From: Polytrichum commune
Taxonomy: Eukaryota > Streptophyta > Polytrichopsida > Polytrichales > Polytrichaceae
Assembly: GCA_950295325.1 (NCBI GenBank)
Contig: OX485803.1
Coordinates: 61,831,554-61,895,553, forward strand
Length of the DNA: 64,000 nucleotides
Reading direction: 5' to 3'
Notes under the pieces: generated by a model
What the model saw: only the letters and a program-made list of their open reading frames with translations
Database searches by the model: none
What the model was told of the DNA's origin: nothing
Program-made: the position numbers and the translations under genes
Shown: piece by piece, positions 11,201 to 23,148 of the stretch
Numbering within the stretch: the stretch's first letter is position 1
How the letters are laid out: each line of letters opens with the position of its first letter

Positions 11201-14200
11201 ATTTCCATGATGCACGTCCCAGTCCACTATCAGCACCTTTTGCACTCCAAGCTCTTTCTGAACAACACCGCAATATTATACTTCTTAGACTCTAGCATCA
11301 ACTTATAACAAGTGCAATTGTGGTCTTAACTCTACCTCAAATCTAGCAGAAAACAGAGATACTCTTAACTTTCAAACAAATCATGCAGAACATTAGCAAA
11401 AGTATTCTTGTCACTTGGACCTTATTCTTCAGTTCATAAATTGACAAATACAAATATGCAGAACAAATACAAATACAATCATGCAAATACAAATGCCTGC
11501 AGCCGTCCCTTAGCAAGATCATTCCTTCTTTCTAGAAATCCCTATTAAGGTAAGCGGGCCTAATTCAGTCATTAATTTGAATTGGACACCTAAATTTGAG
11601 TGGTCTGTGGTTAGATGTGGGTCTAAAAACGGACACCATAAAGACATTTGTTGAAAAGAGAGTGGACTACATCCTCAAAATTTCTTAACTATTCTAGGTT
11701 CATTAATTAACATAATTTTGGGGGTGCTAGACTATAACTTAAGGAGAGAGAGAATCTTCAATTTGACAATGAATAAGATATTCACATGATCTCCAAATGT
11801 TTTGAGGAAAACGGCAACAGCCTCAATTTGGATTTGCTAATCCTCTTGTACTAATTGCATGTTTCATATCCTAGGAGAAGTGGGTGCAGAGCTAAAAGTG
11901 TCTGTTGTAGGCCCACTTACCTTATTTTTTCATGAAGCATAAATAGGTACCTTTGTGTGAGCCAAAATATGGGCAGCAACTGCAACATTATTGAAAAGGC
12001 AGAAGCCCCTTGCTTCATCAGCTTCTGCATGATGCCCTGGTGGTCTCACTACACAAGCTCCTGCCGCCAACTTCCCTTCCGCTACCTGAGTTGCAACCTG
12101 ACACCACAAACAAGATCACCCAAACGAAAAATTAGAAAAAATGCACACCTGAAATACTTCAGTCAAAAGATAAGTGCCAAAGGGTGCTGTGTAGGTGGTT
12201 TAACACAAGATTTGATTACATTTTGGAGGGAATTTGCTACATGTCATATTCACATTGCTCAAGGCCCTCTTGAATCCCACGTGGAAATTACCTTTCGTCA
12301 CTCTTAAGTGTTGAACTAGGCAACACTCTATGTACGCACTGGAGGCAAAATATGTGGACATGTTCCACAAACCCACGTATAGTGAAAGAGTTAAGTTATG
12401 GGCCCTTATCGTGGGCAATTCCACCTCCACAAACAATTTTGACTGTTGCACCAAATCAGAAATTGTCTCATCTGGTTAGCAATTGTGAAGAATCGTGCAG
12501 ATTATCATATCCAAATTCAGACTCGGAATTGAGAAGCAAAAGTTATAAGAGGTGAAAGAGAATTCTTCATCTCTTCAAACGATCACATAGACCCTCTCAA
12601 TTTTGTTGACTATTGAGCCTAAAATGGTCTTTACAGTCTAAGCGCATGGTCTAATCTCATCATGATACGTGTCTTTTTTGGTGTCCATTCTTAACTGCAA
12701 GCCTTGGCCATATACCACTTAAATATAGACGTCCAGTTAAGAAGAGTGACCACATAAGTAGGGCCACATAGCTTACAGAGTCTTGAAGTCCCAAAGCCTG
12801 AAACTTTGAAATCCCAACGCAGCATAATAGTCAATTTCAATCGGAACAATAAATATCCTTTAATCAACTTGGAGTTGTGATTGGGAGTTGGTTGTTTTGC
12901 ATACCAAGCATTCCATGTTCAGTAAGCTTTTGGTGCATGCTTGGAGTCGGTATGCACAAAGATCGTTCTATATCAATTCATAGGGGGCCAAGTTCATTTT
13001 TAGCACCTCTTGGAATGTCAAAATGAGATTGGCTCTCAATGAACTGACATAGAAAGTTCTTTATTCAAACCTCCAGACCGAATCCAAGCACACCGAAAAC
13101 TTCCAAACTTGGAAAGTTTTGTATGCAAAACAACCAACTCCCAACCAAATCTCTGATTGAATTCAAGGATAACTGTAATAATGAATTCATTTTCTATTGT
13201 GACCCTGTAATTTCACTGACAAGAGTGCTTATCAGTTAATACTAAGTTACTAACCTCGATGACAGACCCGGCCGCTAACAGTGCAGATTCAGAAGAGCCA
13301 GGACTAAAGTAAATGGAATCATAACGCTTTTGCAACAATCTCTGCCTCCCACGAGATTTGCTACTGATGCCCTGTATTAGGGCAACATAGTCTGCGGAAT
13401 GAACTGTTTGCAGCTCTGCTGTTGTTGCCTTCCGCGCATCGACCTGGATACACCTAATTCATCCATTCTCACCCGGAGACCACTCTGTTAGAAATCCTTC
13501 AATTTGCAAACAGTAATGTATGTAAATTTAAACTCACCACATTTTTTGTGTTTCAGACACCTACAGAGAGAGTTTTTCCACAAGACAATTCTTGTTATCC
13601 CGTATTAAGATGCTGACCCACCCGTATTTAAGTGTGGCATTAAAATTGGTGTGCCATGTCAATAGAGTGGTCTTTATGACCTGTCATGTAGCACCAAGTG
13701 TCATATGACACCCTCTCTATTTGCCACCCAATAATTGCAAGATAATTAATGTAGATTGATGATTAGTGTGGTGGTGATGATCATTTCTGGCACTCAAACG
13801 GTGGGAATAAAAATAGAGAAAAGAAACTAGAAATTCCCTCTACATGGCTGCAGAATTGCAGTCAGGGCTCCTTTCTTCCCCTTGGTAATTCAGGACTACT
13901 TTGCAGTTCCACAATGACCTAGCTGGAGCCTGTTATCCTCAAGAGTTTTTTAGTGTAGATATAAGCTAAATATTTTGGCCTGGAGTATTTCCCATAAGCT
14001 GTGTAGCATCTGACACCTCCTCTTTCCTGGATTCAGGTTGTAGGTTATTTGGATATGCAAGAACAATAAAGTTCCAATCAAGAAGAATTCTTCGAGGTCC
14101 CTCTTATGCTCCCTCTTATGCTCGTAGTGTGTTCGCTTCGGAATTACATACAGAATTAGACCAACTCAAAGATGATGCAAAACCATAACATCAAAAGTCA

Positions 14201-14666
14201 TCTTTCTTTCAATCAAGAGGCATGGCGTATCCCCAAGCTGGAGAATTATTGTGTGATAGCATGATTTATTAAATTATGGTGGCATTGCCTAACAAATGAT
14301 GTTACACATCTTTCATGAAGTCTTAACTTGCAGGAGAAGCTTCAGTGGTAATTCTTAACAATTTGTGATCGACCCGGGTTAAATGAGATCCTATGCAAAG
14401 AAAATTGACAAGTTCAGACAGGCTATCATCAAAGCTTGAAAATGTGATTAAACATTCAATTGCAGAAAAATAGCATGGTGACCTAAATAAAATAAATATA
14501 TCCATATCTGGGACTTGTGACAGCACCTCTCAACAATTCCGGCGGACTTGAGGCGATCGTAAATGGACGTAATCCTGGCCGGCTGTTCGCTTTGCATGTA
14601 TTCATCGTCTTGGTGTGCACACATGCGCTCATCATACACTAACCCTACTCCCAGCGCCATAGCCAT
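8258..14666 (-). CDS. Class II histone deacetylase (HDA5/HDA15/HDA18 type), 8 exons, 383 aa
   Basis: Exons in transcript order: 14666-14527, 13453-13255, 12085-11951, 11257-11145, 10538-10327, 9734-9670, 8854-8684, 8374-8258; all introns are GT-AG and the joined length is 1152 nt. The product is essentially a bare deacetylase domain that removes acetyl groups from lysines of histones or other proteins. Visible motifs: [13 protein letters not shown] near the N-terminus, [12 protein letters not shown] with the His131-His132 dyad, [10 protein letters not shown] supplying zinc ligands Asp172 and His174, Asp265 as third ligand, GDPLG at 269-273, and LEGGYNL with the catalytic Tyr305. Start chosen at MAMALG because it directly precedes the domain; an in-frame ATG 45 nt upstream would add a Cys-rich stretch. 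No RanBP2-type zinc finger like that of HDA15 is present. Residues around the third zinc ligand are unusual: SAGCDPA where the family has SAGFDAA. Family assignment is certain; the subgroup is inferred from memory. Confidence 0.95.
9859..10232 (-). mobile_element. Palindromic MITE in HDAC intron 5
   Basis: GGTATTTACCAGTGTTGGAC at the left and GTCCAATATTGGTATTTACC at the right are inverted copies with a few mismatches. This gives a 374-bp fold-back element fully inside the intron between 9734 and 10327. The interior matches the 3904-4283 element in reverse. Confidence 0.75.
11547..11923 (+). mobile_element. Intact AAGGTA-family MITE in HDAC intron 3
   Basis: Terminal inverted repeats AAGGTAAGCGGGCCTA and TAGGCCCACTTACCTT are flanked on both sides by ATT (11544-11546 and 11924-11926), a possible 3-bp target duplication. 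The 377-bp element has no coding capacity. Its right end lies only 27 nt inside the intron from the splice donor of the exon ending at 11951. It is the best reference copy of the family in this window. Confidence 0.88.
12566..12770 (-). mobile_element. AAGGTA-family MITE fragment in HDAC intron 2
   Basis: It retains TTGACTATTGAGCCTAAAAT, a TTTGGTGTCCATTCTTA block and ACCACTTAAATATAGACGTC. This is one half of the element in reverse orientation relative to 11547; the other half is missing. Confidence 0.6.
12891..13144 (+). mobile_element. MITE with TTGGGAGTTGGTTG ends in HDAC intron 2
   Basis: TTGGGAGTTGGTTGTTTTGC at 12891 and its perfect inverse GCAAAACAACCAACTCCCAA ending at 13144 bound a 254-bp non-coding element. 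A diverged copy sits in a fucosyltransferase intron at 38765-39011, and both share an internal CAAAATGAG plus AGTTCTTT region. Confidence 0.82.
13638..13800 (+). repeat. Dispersed repeat, copy 1 (HDAC intron 1)
   Basis: About 160 bp align with 58337-58500 through the shared blocks GTGGCATTAAAATT, GTCATGTAGCA and TGATTGCAATA-like sequence. No terminal repeats are apparent, so the class is unknown. Confidence 0.55.
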
Positions 14667-14766
14667 TCTCTCGATGCAACCACAAACACAAACAAAGAAC
14701 CCACAACACAAAACTACAAAGTTCCAGCTGCAAGTACTCTGGACTTAACTGGTAGCACCTGCCTTG

Positions 14767-14773
14767 CTTTATA
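14767..14773 (-). promoter_or_regulatory. Possible TATA box of the HDAC gene
   Basis: Reading the minus strand, GTATAAAGC lies about 100 nt upstream of the chosen ATG, a plausible TATA position for a short leader. Nothing else in the promoter is recognisable, and an AAGGTA-family MITE begins about 400 bp upstream of the ATG. Confidence 0.3.
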
Positions 14774-15068
14774 CAATTCCTTGAAGCTGCCGCTGACGTG
14801 CATAATCTGTCAAGAGAATGACGAGAGGGCAGTGCAATTTAGATGAAGGATTCCTAACTAAAATCTTATACAAGTAGTAAATTGGAGACTTTTATGCGAT
14901 TTATATGATGATGTAAGTGCCAAACTTCCTGAGTCATCACCGTTAAGAAGGAAGGTCGCCAGTGGACCTATAACCGTGAGAATAAGACCTATTCCCGCCC
15001 TTGTCTTCATTTTTGGAAGGAACATAGTGCTACATTGTTTATGGAATTTGAGTTAGTGTCATGGAATG

Positions 15069-15415
15069 AAGGTAGAGGCGTGTTATTTGGACACTTTTCT
15101 CTCTACACCCACTTCTCATAGGATATGAAACACGCAATTAGTGCGAGATGATTAGTAATTTCAAATCATGCCTGAATCCATTTGTCTCATAATTTTCAAA
15201 GTTCATATGAATAGCGCATTCATTATCCAAGTGAAGATTTTCGTGCTCATTAAGTCATCATATAGGTTAACCCAATCATGTTAAATATTGAGCCTAGAAT
15301 GATTAGCATATTTTGAGCATGTAGTTCAACCTCTTTTAATGACATGTCTTTTGGTGTCCGTTCTCATATCCACACCTCACCAAATACCATTCAAATTTAG
15401 ATATCCAACTTATTG
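15069..15415 (-). mobile_element. AAGGTA-family MITE upstream of HDAC
   Basis: It begins AAGGTAGAGGCGTGTTATTT and carries the full set of family landmarks, including ACGCAATTAGTGCGAGATGA and ACCATTCAAATTTAGATATC. The right terminal repeat has decayed. It lies roughly 400 bp upstream of the HDAC start codon. Confidence 0.72.
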
Positions 15416-18400
15416 TTATGTTGGTTTAGTCACATCTGTCTTAGAGTGTTTGTGGAGAGTTACACTCAATGGCTTGGACACCTAGAAAGGCTACATTCCT
15501 TAATTTTCAACATCACTTTGTCTATAAGTAATTGTTAATTTGAATGAATATTGCAGTATGATGTTTGGTGTAGCACATTTGAGTGCTTGAAATGATAGTT
15601 TTAAGTTTATGTATGCAAGAGGAAGATATTATTGAGCATACTAATGCCTAATGTCAAAATGAAAGAGTAAACGAACGAATCTTTTGTGCAATTGTCTTGA
15701 TGCACTTGGAATGAAATTATTGTTCTCAGTAGTTCGAAGTAAGTAAAATATGCTGAAAGTACATGAACGGTGGCTATGAGCATGGTTCGGGCGATTAAAT
15801 TGTTAAAAGGTTGTGAGACATGAGGTTGAGTATAAATGAGTAAGTTATTGGTAATAGGTTGAAAGAGAGGTTGATGAGAGGCTATTTAAGACACATAGTG
15901 TTGTGAGTAAATTTATTGGCAATGTGCCTAAGCAATGAGTTGAATCATGAGACAATGAGCAATGAAGGACGGTAATTTGTGAATGATTAAAGTGTGTAAT
16001 TGATTAGTAGAACGGTCAAGAGACAATTAAATTTCCATGGGAAGACAAAGGGCCAATAGCCTAAGTAAAGAGAAGGATTAAGAGAGCCTGAGATGGACCG
16101 ATCTATAGTCAGATGAATTGACATGCTATAGCCATCTCAAACATGGAAATTTCCATGGAAGTGAGAGAAATGTTAACTTATGGTTAACATTGTGATGAAA
16201 ATATAGTTTGTGAGCTATTCATTGCGTGTTGATGAGAGATATCAAGAAGTTGAACATAAAGTGATGACAAAGCCTAGTGAAACTTTGCAATGCTATAGGC
16301 TAGCAAGGACGATGCCTTAAAAAGAATAAGACTTTACCTTATCAAAGTAAGACTATACTCAATGAAAATGATTTTAAAATCAAGCAGAGTAATGCATATA
16401 TCAAAGGCTATACCCTAACTTGTTATGTATTGCTTTTGTATTAACCCGTGAGGATGATTATTGAGAAGGTACGCCACATCTACATGAAGGCAAAGGTGGT
16501 GATTACGATACATTTGTGATGGTTTTTAGCTAATTAAGGTATTTTAAATGCAAAATTATCACAAAGCTTAATTTATGCCATGAATTGATGTAAGACCATG
16601 CGGTATTTAAAGAGATTACCCTTGATTTTTGTCTTGACTATGAGCCATTGACAACATGCCAAGCTTTTTGAATTTCATTGTGTTGAATTAAAACATGATG
16701 TTGGAGTGAAAGGATTCCACTTATAAGAGTGAATCACACATGACACGGAAAAAAACATAAACAAACCATTAAGAGTGTGACTTAACTTTATAAAAGTTAT
16801 AGTGAAGGAACAAAGATCTATAGTTTTGTGTGGATTTCTTTTTGGTTAATTTAAGTGACAAAAAGAACCTAAATACACCCCCCGTACCTTTCATATGTGT
16901 CCGCCATCATTTCTTTAACATTGATGTGTTTGTCCATTGTCATGGAACAACGTTGCATCCTACAAAACTCTCAATCCTCATTTGATTCATCTCTCAAATT
17001 GGGCCCTTCCATGTCTCATGGGCTATGATATGATCTAGGCACATAGATGGTGGACTTGGTTCTCAAGATTCATTACATCATGGAGATGTTGAAAAAATGT
17101 GCTTTGTGAGTCTTACCTAGTGATGCTTTGTCAAACATGAACATAGTATAGAGGAACGGGCTCCCATTCACGTCAGTGTACAAAAAACCTTGACGTTACT
17201 TCTATTTATTATGGGCCCTTTCCATTGCCAACTCTCAATGAGGCGATGGTTTTATACAAGGTAGGTTCCCATGATGGCTATTAATAACCATCTATTTCAA
17301 ATAACACATATTCATGGGGAACGCGTTTTGTCTTACTTGTACCTCGACATTCTTTGGACATTTCATGTCGCGCACCTCTCCATGAGGAGTGCCCGAAACA
17401 CCATAGGCACAAGGGGGACCCCATAGTGACACATGGGACTTGTGGCGCCGTTGGTGAGAGGGCCCAAGTGATCCTAGTGTGGGTGAGGGCCCCGGACACT
17501 GGGAACGCCTCCCACCCATGAAGACTAGGAGTCACGAGGGTAAGGCCATTAGCTATGCGTAGCTTATGGCGTGTTGATTCTAGAATGATCAAGAACACCT
17601 TAATCGGAGATGTGAGCTAGGGGAGATATGGCAATTTGAGTGGGGCGATGTCCCGGGACAATGCCTTGGTACAGCAGTGGTATGGGAGTGCCTCTTGGGA
17701 CTGCCAAGGTTTGAACATGCATAGCTTCCTCAACGCTTGCTCGAATGAGGCAAGTAAGGGGTCCATCAGCATATACGTGAACCGTGGATGATGATGGAGT
17801 GGTCGCTTGTTAGCATCCAAGATCATACAAGGAAGTTATAACGTTCTAAAGTTGTTGGGGGCTTCTAGCCCCAACGGCTAAGGGGAAATGTCTATTTGGC
17901 CCCAACTCTTGGTAAAGAGACAAAAGGTTTCTTGATGGTGGGGTAGGGGTCGTGCCAAAAGTCCTAGGGGTTTATATGGGTGAGGTGGTGTGGGCGAACC
18001 CACCCCGAGGCCGAACAGCACGGCCTTCATGAGCATTGGCCCAATGGGAGGGCATCATTGCCTAATATGGTTCAGGTTATTGTATTGTTGCTCCGGCAAC
18101 GCAATGATCAACATAAGATTGGACTTCCATGCATGGAAGTCCACATCTAAGAATTGGTTACCGATTAAGGGGTGAGTCCCGAAAGCAAAGTAGGAGGGTT
18201 GGTTCCCCTCCTATGATTTATAAGGTCCGGGGTATGAGGAGCTAACCATTGGCATGGCGGAATGCAAAGGGTTAGCGCTCGTGACCCTTGCTAGAAATGA
18301 AAATGGTTCAGATGGTTAAGGGGAGCGAGCAAGGGTTGCGACATTTCATTTTGGTACAATTGACCATCTTGCACATACGCTCGTTTGGAATCAAAGCATG

Positions 18401-20349
18401 TTGGCTTAAGCATTTTGGTCGTTTTGTTGCGTCAATCATTTGTAATCGTTGAAGAGAACCTCAATCGTTGTACATGCATAGGGTGGCCTACCATGCTCAT
18501 TATAGTCAACAAATGTAATAAAGTTCATAGATGATGTAATACAATATCAAATCAATCACTTGTCGTAAGTGTGAATCGCTACATTGTTTATGGTAAATAA
18601 TGTGGGCTTGCTTACATAACATTATTCAACAACCTTGTTGACTTTTATTTCAATAAATACAACATGGAAAGATTACATGACGCATGCAATCAAAATCGGC
18701 TTTGTAGTAATTACATAGGCCAAAAAAACAATCTTAGGTGGGTTGGTTCATTGTAGCACCTGGCATTGTTTTGGGTGGCCCATATTTGAAGCAGAGAATG
18801 TGGGGTTGGCAGCTAGGTAGGATGGGCAACCTACACGAGGAAAGTTGGTACGAGAGCCAACCATGTGGCCATTTCTTTAGAATTGAGTTTCGCTATGGTG
18901 TGCAATTACTAGAGATTGTACAATCGCAACTACAATTCTTCGGCGTGCAAGATCAACACCAAACTTCCACATATGCCAAAGGTGACTCCTACACTGAGGA
19001 ACACACGTTGCATGCATATCCAACTTCAGAAGGCTAATGTGAATCTGGGACATGGTTGAAGATTGATGTAACGTACCTCGTCAAAGTGTTCATAAACAAT
19101 AAACAAACATTTATTGACAAAAGGCTCATGACCTCCCAACCTGGAGACACACACAAAACATAACATGTGTTCTCCTTCCCCCGAGCCCTATCTATACATA
19201 GTATTCATAATATACTTTTAGAAGTCTCAAGTCTTTTTATACATAGATTGAAGTCTCCTTATCCATGTGCGTATATCACTTTCACTTTGCTTTACATAAT
19301 AAGAGTCATCCAACTGCTCGGCCTTCGACTTCCCATCCATATAAGCTTCTTAGTCTTGGACATTCATCCCACAATTTATTTCCATCCTCAACAATACATT
19401 TCCAAATCAGTCCATTACAACTGAGGTGGTGGACTAGTGTGGCAATTCACTACAATTCGCAATCATGTGGGAGCGCCCAACTTGGTTTTTTATAGACATG
19501 ACCACCGCATGATCTGAATGTGAGTCTTTGTTGCTTCGTCAATTCTAGGTCCAACAATCTAAAGCTTTGTTTAGTTATTTCATTGTACACTCTACGATTG
19601 GTGCAAAGGGGGCTTCTTTTCACGATCATGCCATGCATTTGTTGAGAACTCACCTTCTTCCTCCCAATTGTTTTTGGGATCTCATGTGGGGTTCCTTGCT
19701 CTTCGCTTTGTGCACATTTTGTGCAAATGTTTCCATTGAAAGTGTGTGGAACTTCACTTGACTCAACTCTTCCACCTTGGATGCAACCTTCTTCTTTTTT
19801 TGCATGGACCAACATATTGCATTTTCGACCCATCATGAGGGTGACAACAATAGTTGTTATTTACTGCTTGGCTCCTTATGCTTGCATCTATCAAGGACCT
19901 TTTGTGTTTTATTTCTTCCCTTGTGCTCTAGTTTGGAGACATTCTTGATTCATGGTCCTTAGCCACATACCAAGGATGCTTGTGGATGCTCCTGCTTTTT
20001 CTTAACTCTTGAGCTTGGGAGGATGTGATTATATACATTTGAAAAAATGTTATAAAATCATATTACAATATAAATATCATAATAAAGGCCACTTTGCACT
20101 ACATGATTGGTCAATAAGCCAAAGACACTTCACTTTACACTGGACCTTGAAGATGTGAGGGATCAAAGAAGCCCTAGACGAATGTAAATCCTACATGACA
20201 ACAAGTGGATAATGAGTGGTTATTGTTTCATAGTGTATCGGTTATTGCATCAGGTCCATAAATTTAATTATTAAAAAGAGAGAGGATTAAACGCAAAACC
20301 AATGACCATGGCAATAAATTAAATTGTCATTAGCAAGCTGAAAATATTA
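15416..20349. other. Long non-genic stretch
   Basis: No gene recognised. 17240-18540 is clearly more GC-rich than its surroundings, with stem-loops such as GTTGCTCCGGCAAC, and may be a decayed retrotransposon; no primer-binding site, polypurine tract or paired LTR was found. Open frames there (for example 17281-17598 minus and 18738-19037 plus) show no recognisable motifs. The block near 15560-15660 has relatives at 45700-45860. Confidence 0.45.
18120..18143. repeat. Perfect 24-bp palindrome
   Basis: The sequence centred on CCATGCATGG reads identically on both strands over 24 bp (half-site TGGACTTCCATG). It lies in the GC-rich block, 20-odd bases after the hairpin GTTGCTCCGGCAAC. No function can be assigned. 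Confidence 0.9.
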
Positions 20350-20425
20350 TATTACCATGGTGGGGATCCGAACTCGAACATATGTTGTGGTCCTTCAACA
20401 AGGTCCACTTTCACTTCATACTAAG
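20350..20425 (-). mobile_element. Possible tRNA-derived SINE head
   Basis: On the minus strand GAGTTCGGATCCCC resembles the T-loop/B-box consensus GGTTCGANTCC, and an A-box-like TTAGTATGAAGTG lies the right distance upstream. A stem-like GTGGACC...GGACCAC sits between the two. No acceptor stem or target duplication was identified, so this is tentative. Confidence 0.3.
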
Positions 20426-20858
20426 CTTGAAGGCCCATCGATTACAAATTTGGATTTTCTATTTCCCACGGTACAACCTTTGAATGAGTTTCCAAAGGCC
20501 CATTAAATTCTCATGGCAACGGCTCTTGGTCTGTGTGTAATGCGGCCATAACTGTACAATAACCTCAGTTGAAGGCTGGGACAAACCGACCCGCCCACTA
20601 GTTCCTTGGAGACAAGGGTTTAGGCATCCAACAAGGAACAAATGTATGGGTTGGTTCGCCCAAATCCTCAGTTGAACACACGAACAATTGAAACTGGCAT
20701 TTTACGGTGAAGTTTGATCAACCAAAGCCCTAAAATATATATATATAAATTATGCAATGTAAAGCGCCGGAGCATGTGCTTTCGCAAAAGAATAAAGCAA
20801 AATGAATCAATGAACGGTTGCTAGTTACAGATGGCACCAGTTGAGGTTCAAGGCTTTA

Positions 20859-21285
20859 GGGCATCCCCAGGAGAGATAGAAAGCAACCCGCCAAAAATAA
20901 TATATTATATGGTGTTTAGGGTGTTTGGGGAGCCCTCCATCTTGGGCGGGGCAGCTCATCTTGAGTCAAAGCCCACCAAAGCCTAGGCATACCCCCGGTA
21001 TAATTAGGAAGCAATCAATAAGACAACGACACCTATTATCTGACATGAAATAAACTAGGATATCGGAGTATCTGATATTAAAGTAATCTCTTGGCGGGCC
21101 GGAGGAGTGCCGCCATATGAACCATTTATGGCGTGGGAAGGCCTTTACTATACCCGGGCCGGTTCTAAATTATGCCGGACCGGACATTGGTGGGACACAA
21201 TTTATGCCGGTACCGCCACCTAAGAACCCGGGATGCCCCATTTTTGGCGTTGGCATGCCCCATGGCGAGGCTGCTGGGGACGCCC
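20859..21285. mobile_element. Tourist/PIF-Harbinger-like MITE with TTA duplication
   Basis: GGGCATCCCCAG at the left and CTGGGGACGCCC at the right are terminal inverted repeats with one mismatch. They are flanked by direct TTA triplets (20856-20858 and 21286-21288), as expected for PIF/Harbinger-type insertion. The 427-bp element is non-coding and includes two internal GCCGG-rich patches. Confidence 0.83.
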
Positions 21286-21415
21286 TTAGGAAACTTACCA
21301 ACTGTTTCAGAGGATTTTATAGAATATATCCCCATTTGAATATAGAAAAAAAAAACCGACAGATGTCAACATGTCACAGGTTGGACTTGGAAATGTTAGG
21401 ATACCGACTGATTAT

Positions 21416-21915
21416 GGGCCACTTCACACACGAGACTGAGAGCCCGTGACCATTACACTTCAAGCACTCTCATTGGTGGAAAAGGTGGAGCCAGTTAAAG
21501 GTCGCTTCATACGACGCTTGAGGGACCAACGGAGCATGTGAGTGCAAGATGGATGTAAGGCCCATATGGATTTTTACGTGGCATCGAATGGACCATGTTT
21601 CATGGTTACTTGGACTATTTTCAAAAACCACCTCTTGGAGGTAGACTTAACACAAAACCATGAGACCATGACACTCCGAACACTCACAACCGTTGATATA
21701 TTTTATTCTATCATGTATGAGGTACCCCCCGCATGAATAAAAATTCATTGAAATGGCATTTGGTTGAGGGTCCGGTCACATACGGCTTCACATTACATTT
21801 GAGGATCCGTGACCACGCTACATGATGTTGGAGGTGTGTTGGGACGGCCTTTGGACACTTTCTTATGGGCTCTCACAATTTCATGGTCACGGCTCTTGGC
21901 TCGTGGTGTGAACTC
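21416..21915 (+). mobile_element. GGGCCACTTC-family MITE, right end degraded
   Basis: It starts GGGCCACTTCACACACGAGA and follows the copies at 27553-28415 and 33796-34299 closely: a TTGAGGGACCAACGGAGC block, ACCACCTCTTGGAGGTAG, TTGGTTGAGGGTCCGGTCAC, TGTTGGGACGGCC. It stops at GTGGTGTGAAC without the closing GAAGTGGCCC. Confidence 0.78.
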
Positions 21916-22312
21916 CGCCAAAACGAATCGAGCCTTTTGGTAAATAAATGGAAGCAAAGTGCACTTGGTGTGGGCCCAAACACTCGGGAAGTGTCTGAGG
22001 CATATCCTTATAATAATAAAGCGCCACACTAATATCCCAATTGCACATCCTTTGATGCCCTCATTGCCTTTGACAGTGTGAACAGGGCCCACGGGTGGCT
22101 TTAGCTTCCGGATGAAAACAAAACACAACGGAAACATGTGAATATTCTTCATCCACATCCTCCGGACAACCTGGATGTGGATATCTATGCCCATCAAAAA
22201 TAGTATTTAAAAGCACCTCCATGTTGATTTATAGCGTATGTTATGTTTAGATGTATGGATGGATGTGGTGTGCTGTTATTGCACAGAGATGCTTAAAATA
22301 CATACAGTATTT

Positions 22313-22345
22313 TAATTATTCATCCGAAGCCCGGATGAATAATTA
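22313..22345. repeat. Perfect 14-bp stem-loop
   Basis: TAATTATTCATCCG and CGGATGAATAATTA form a perfect 14-bp stem around the five-base loop AAGCC, with imperfect pairing continuing outward. It may be the core of a small palindromic MITE. Confidence 0.8.
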
Positions 22346-23148
22346 GCATTACCGTATCTTAATCTGGTTAGATCTGCTCATGTCCGTCATGGCTATCATT
22401 GAAGAAACATGACCTGTTTTACCGTTATATGTATTGCATGACTTTAGAGCAGTGGGTATTTTTGACAAAGTTTTTGCAAGTTTTTGATATTTGACACGCA
22501 AAAACTCGCACCAAAATCAAATACATGCCGATTGACACACACAATCTAGATTTTGACATGTAGTGTGACTTGTGAAGGAAAAAACCACACGTGATCAATT
22601 TACACTTCACAAGTTGAATGGACATGTATTACAAGGCATGTGATGTTGAGGTGACGTTTTAGAAGAAAATGTAGATGTCAATTGACATTCATTCTTGTTT
22701 TTGAAAACGTCGTCACATGACACTTTGGATTTGAAGTTGAATGAACTTTGTCGAACGTACACACTGATTTGGAGAAAACTCCTTGAATAGACTCTACAAA
22801 GTGCATTGTTTATGATAAGTCGCTTACTACGTATTTGGGATGAGTTCATGCTTTAAATGAGTAAGTAATGTGTGGGCATGGTGATTAGTTGGTCCTACAT
22901 GCTAGATAACCTGGTAAAAAAACAATCTTTTGATTGGCTGGCAAGGGGGTAGAGGAGTTTCTCGAGCAGAGGCCGGTCATGTGGCCAACTATCATTGGAG
23001 ATTGAAACGGAAGGTGGCATTGCATGCGCAAACAAAGTTATGTGTGTTTCACTATGGGTGCAATGTGCTTGTCTACAGGGGTTTTACTCCTATGTGTTGC
23101 TACAATGTTTGCAGTGATGTCAAGTGAGGTTTGTTTGTTGTTGGCTTA
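22346..23148. other. Non-genic stretch
   Basis: No gene or complete element recognised. The stretch is AT-rich and dominated by short TTTGACA/TGTCAA-type motifs near 22460-22700 that suggest a decayed inverted-repeat element. The small open frames look like chance frames. Confidence 0.35.

Noticed and set aside
17281-17598. 105-codon minus-strand frame in GC-rich sequence
   Set aside because: Higher GC lowers stop frequency. Pro/Ser/Gly-rich composition and an equally open second frame suggest non-coding sequence.
21793-22197. 134-codon minus-strand frame
   Set aside because: Its first part lies over the GGGCCACTTC MITE, where homologous copies do not keep the frame.
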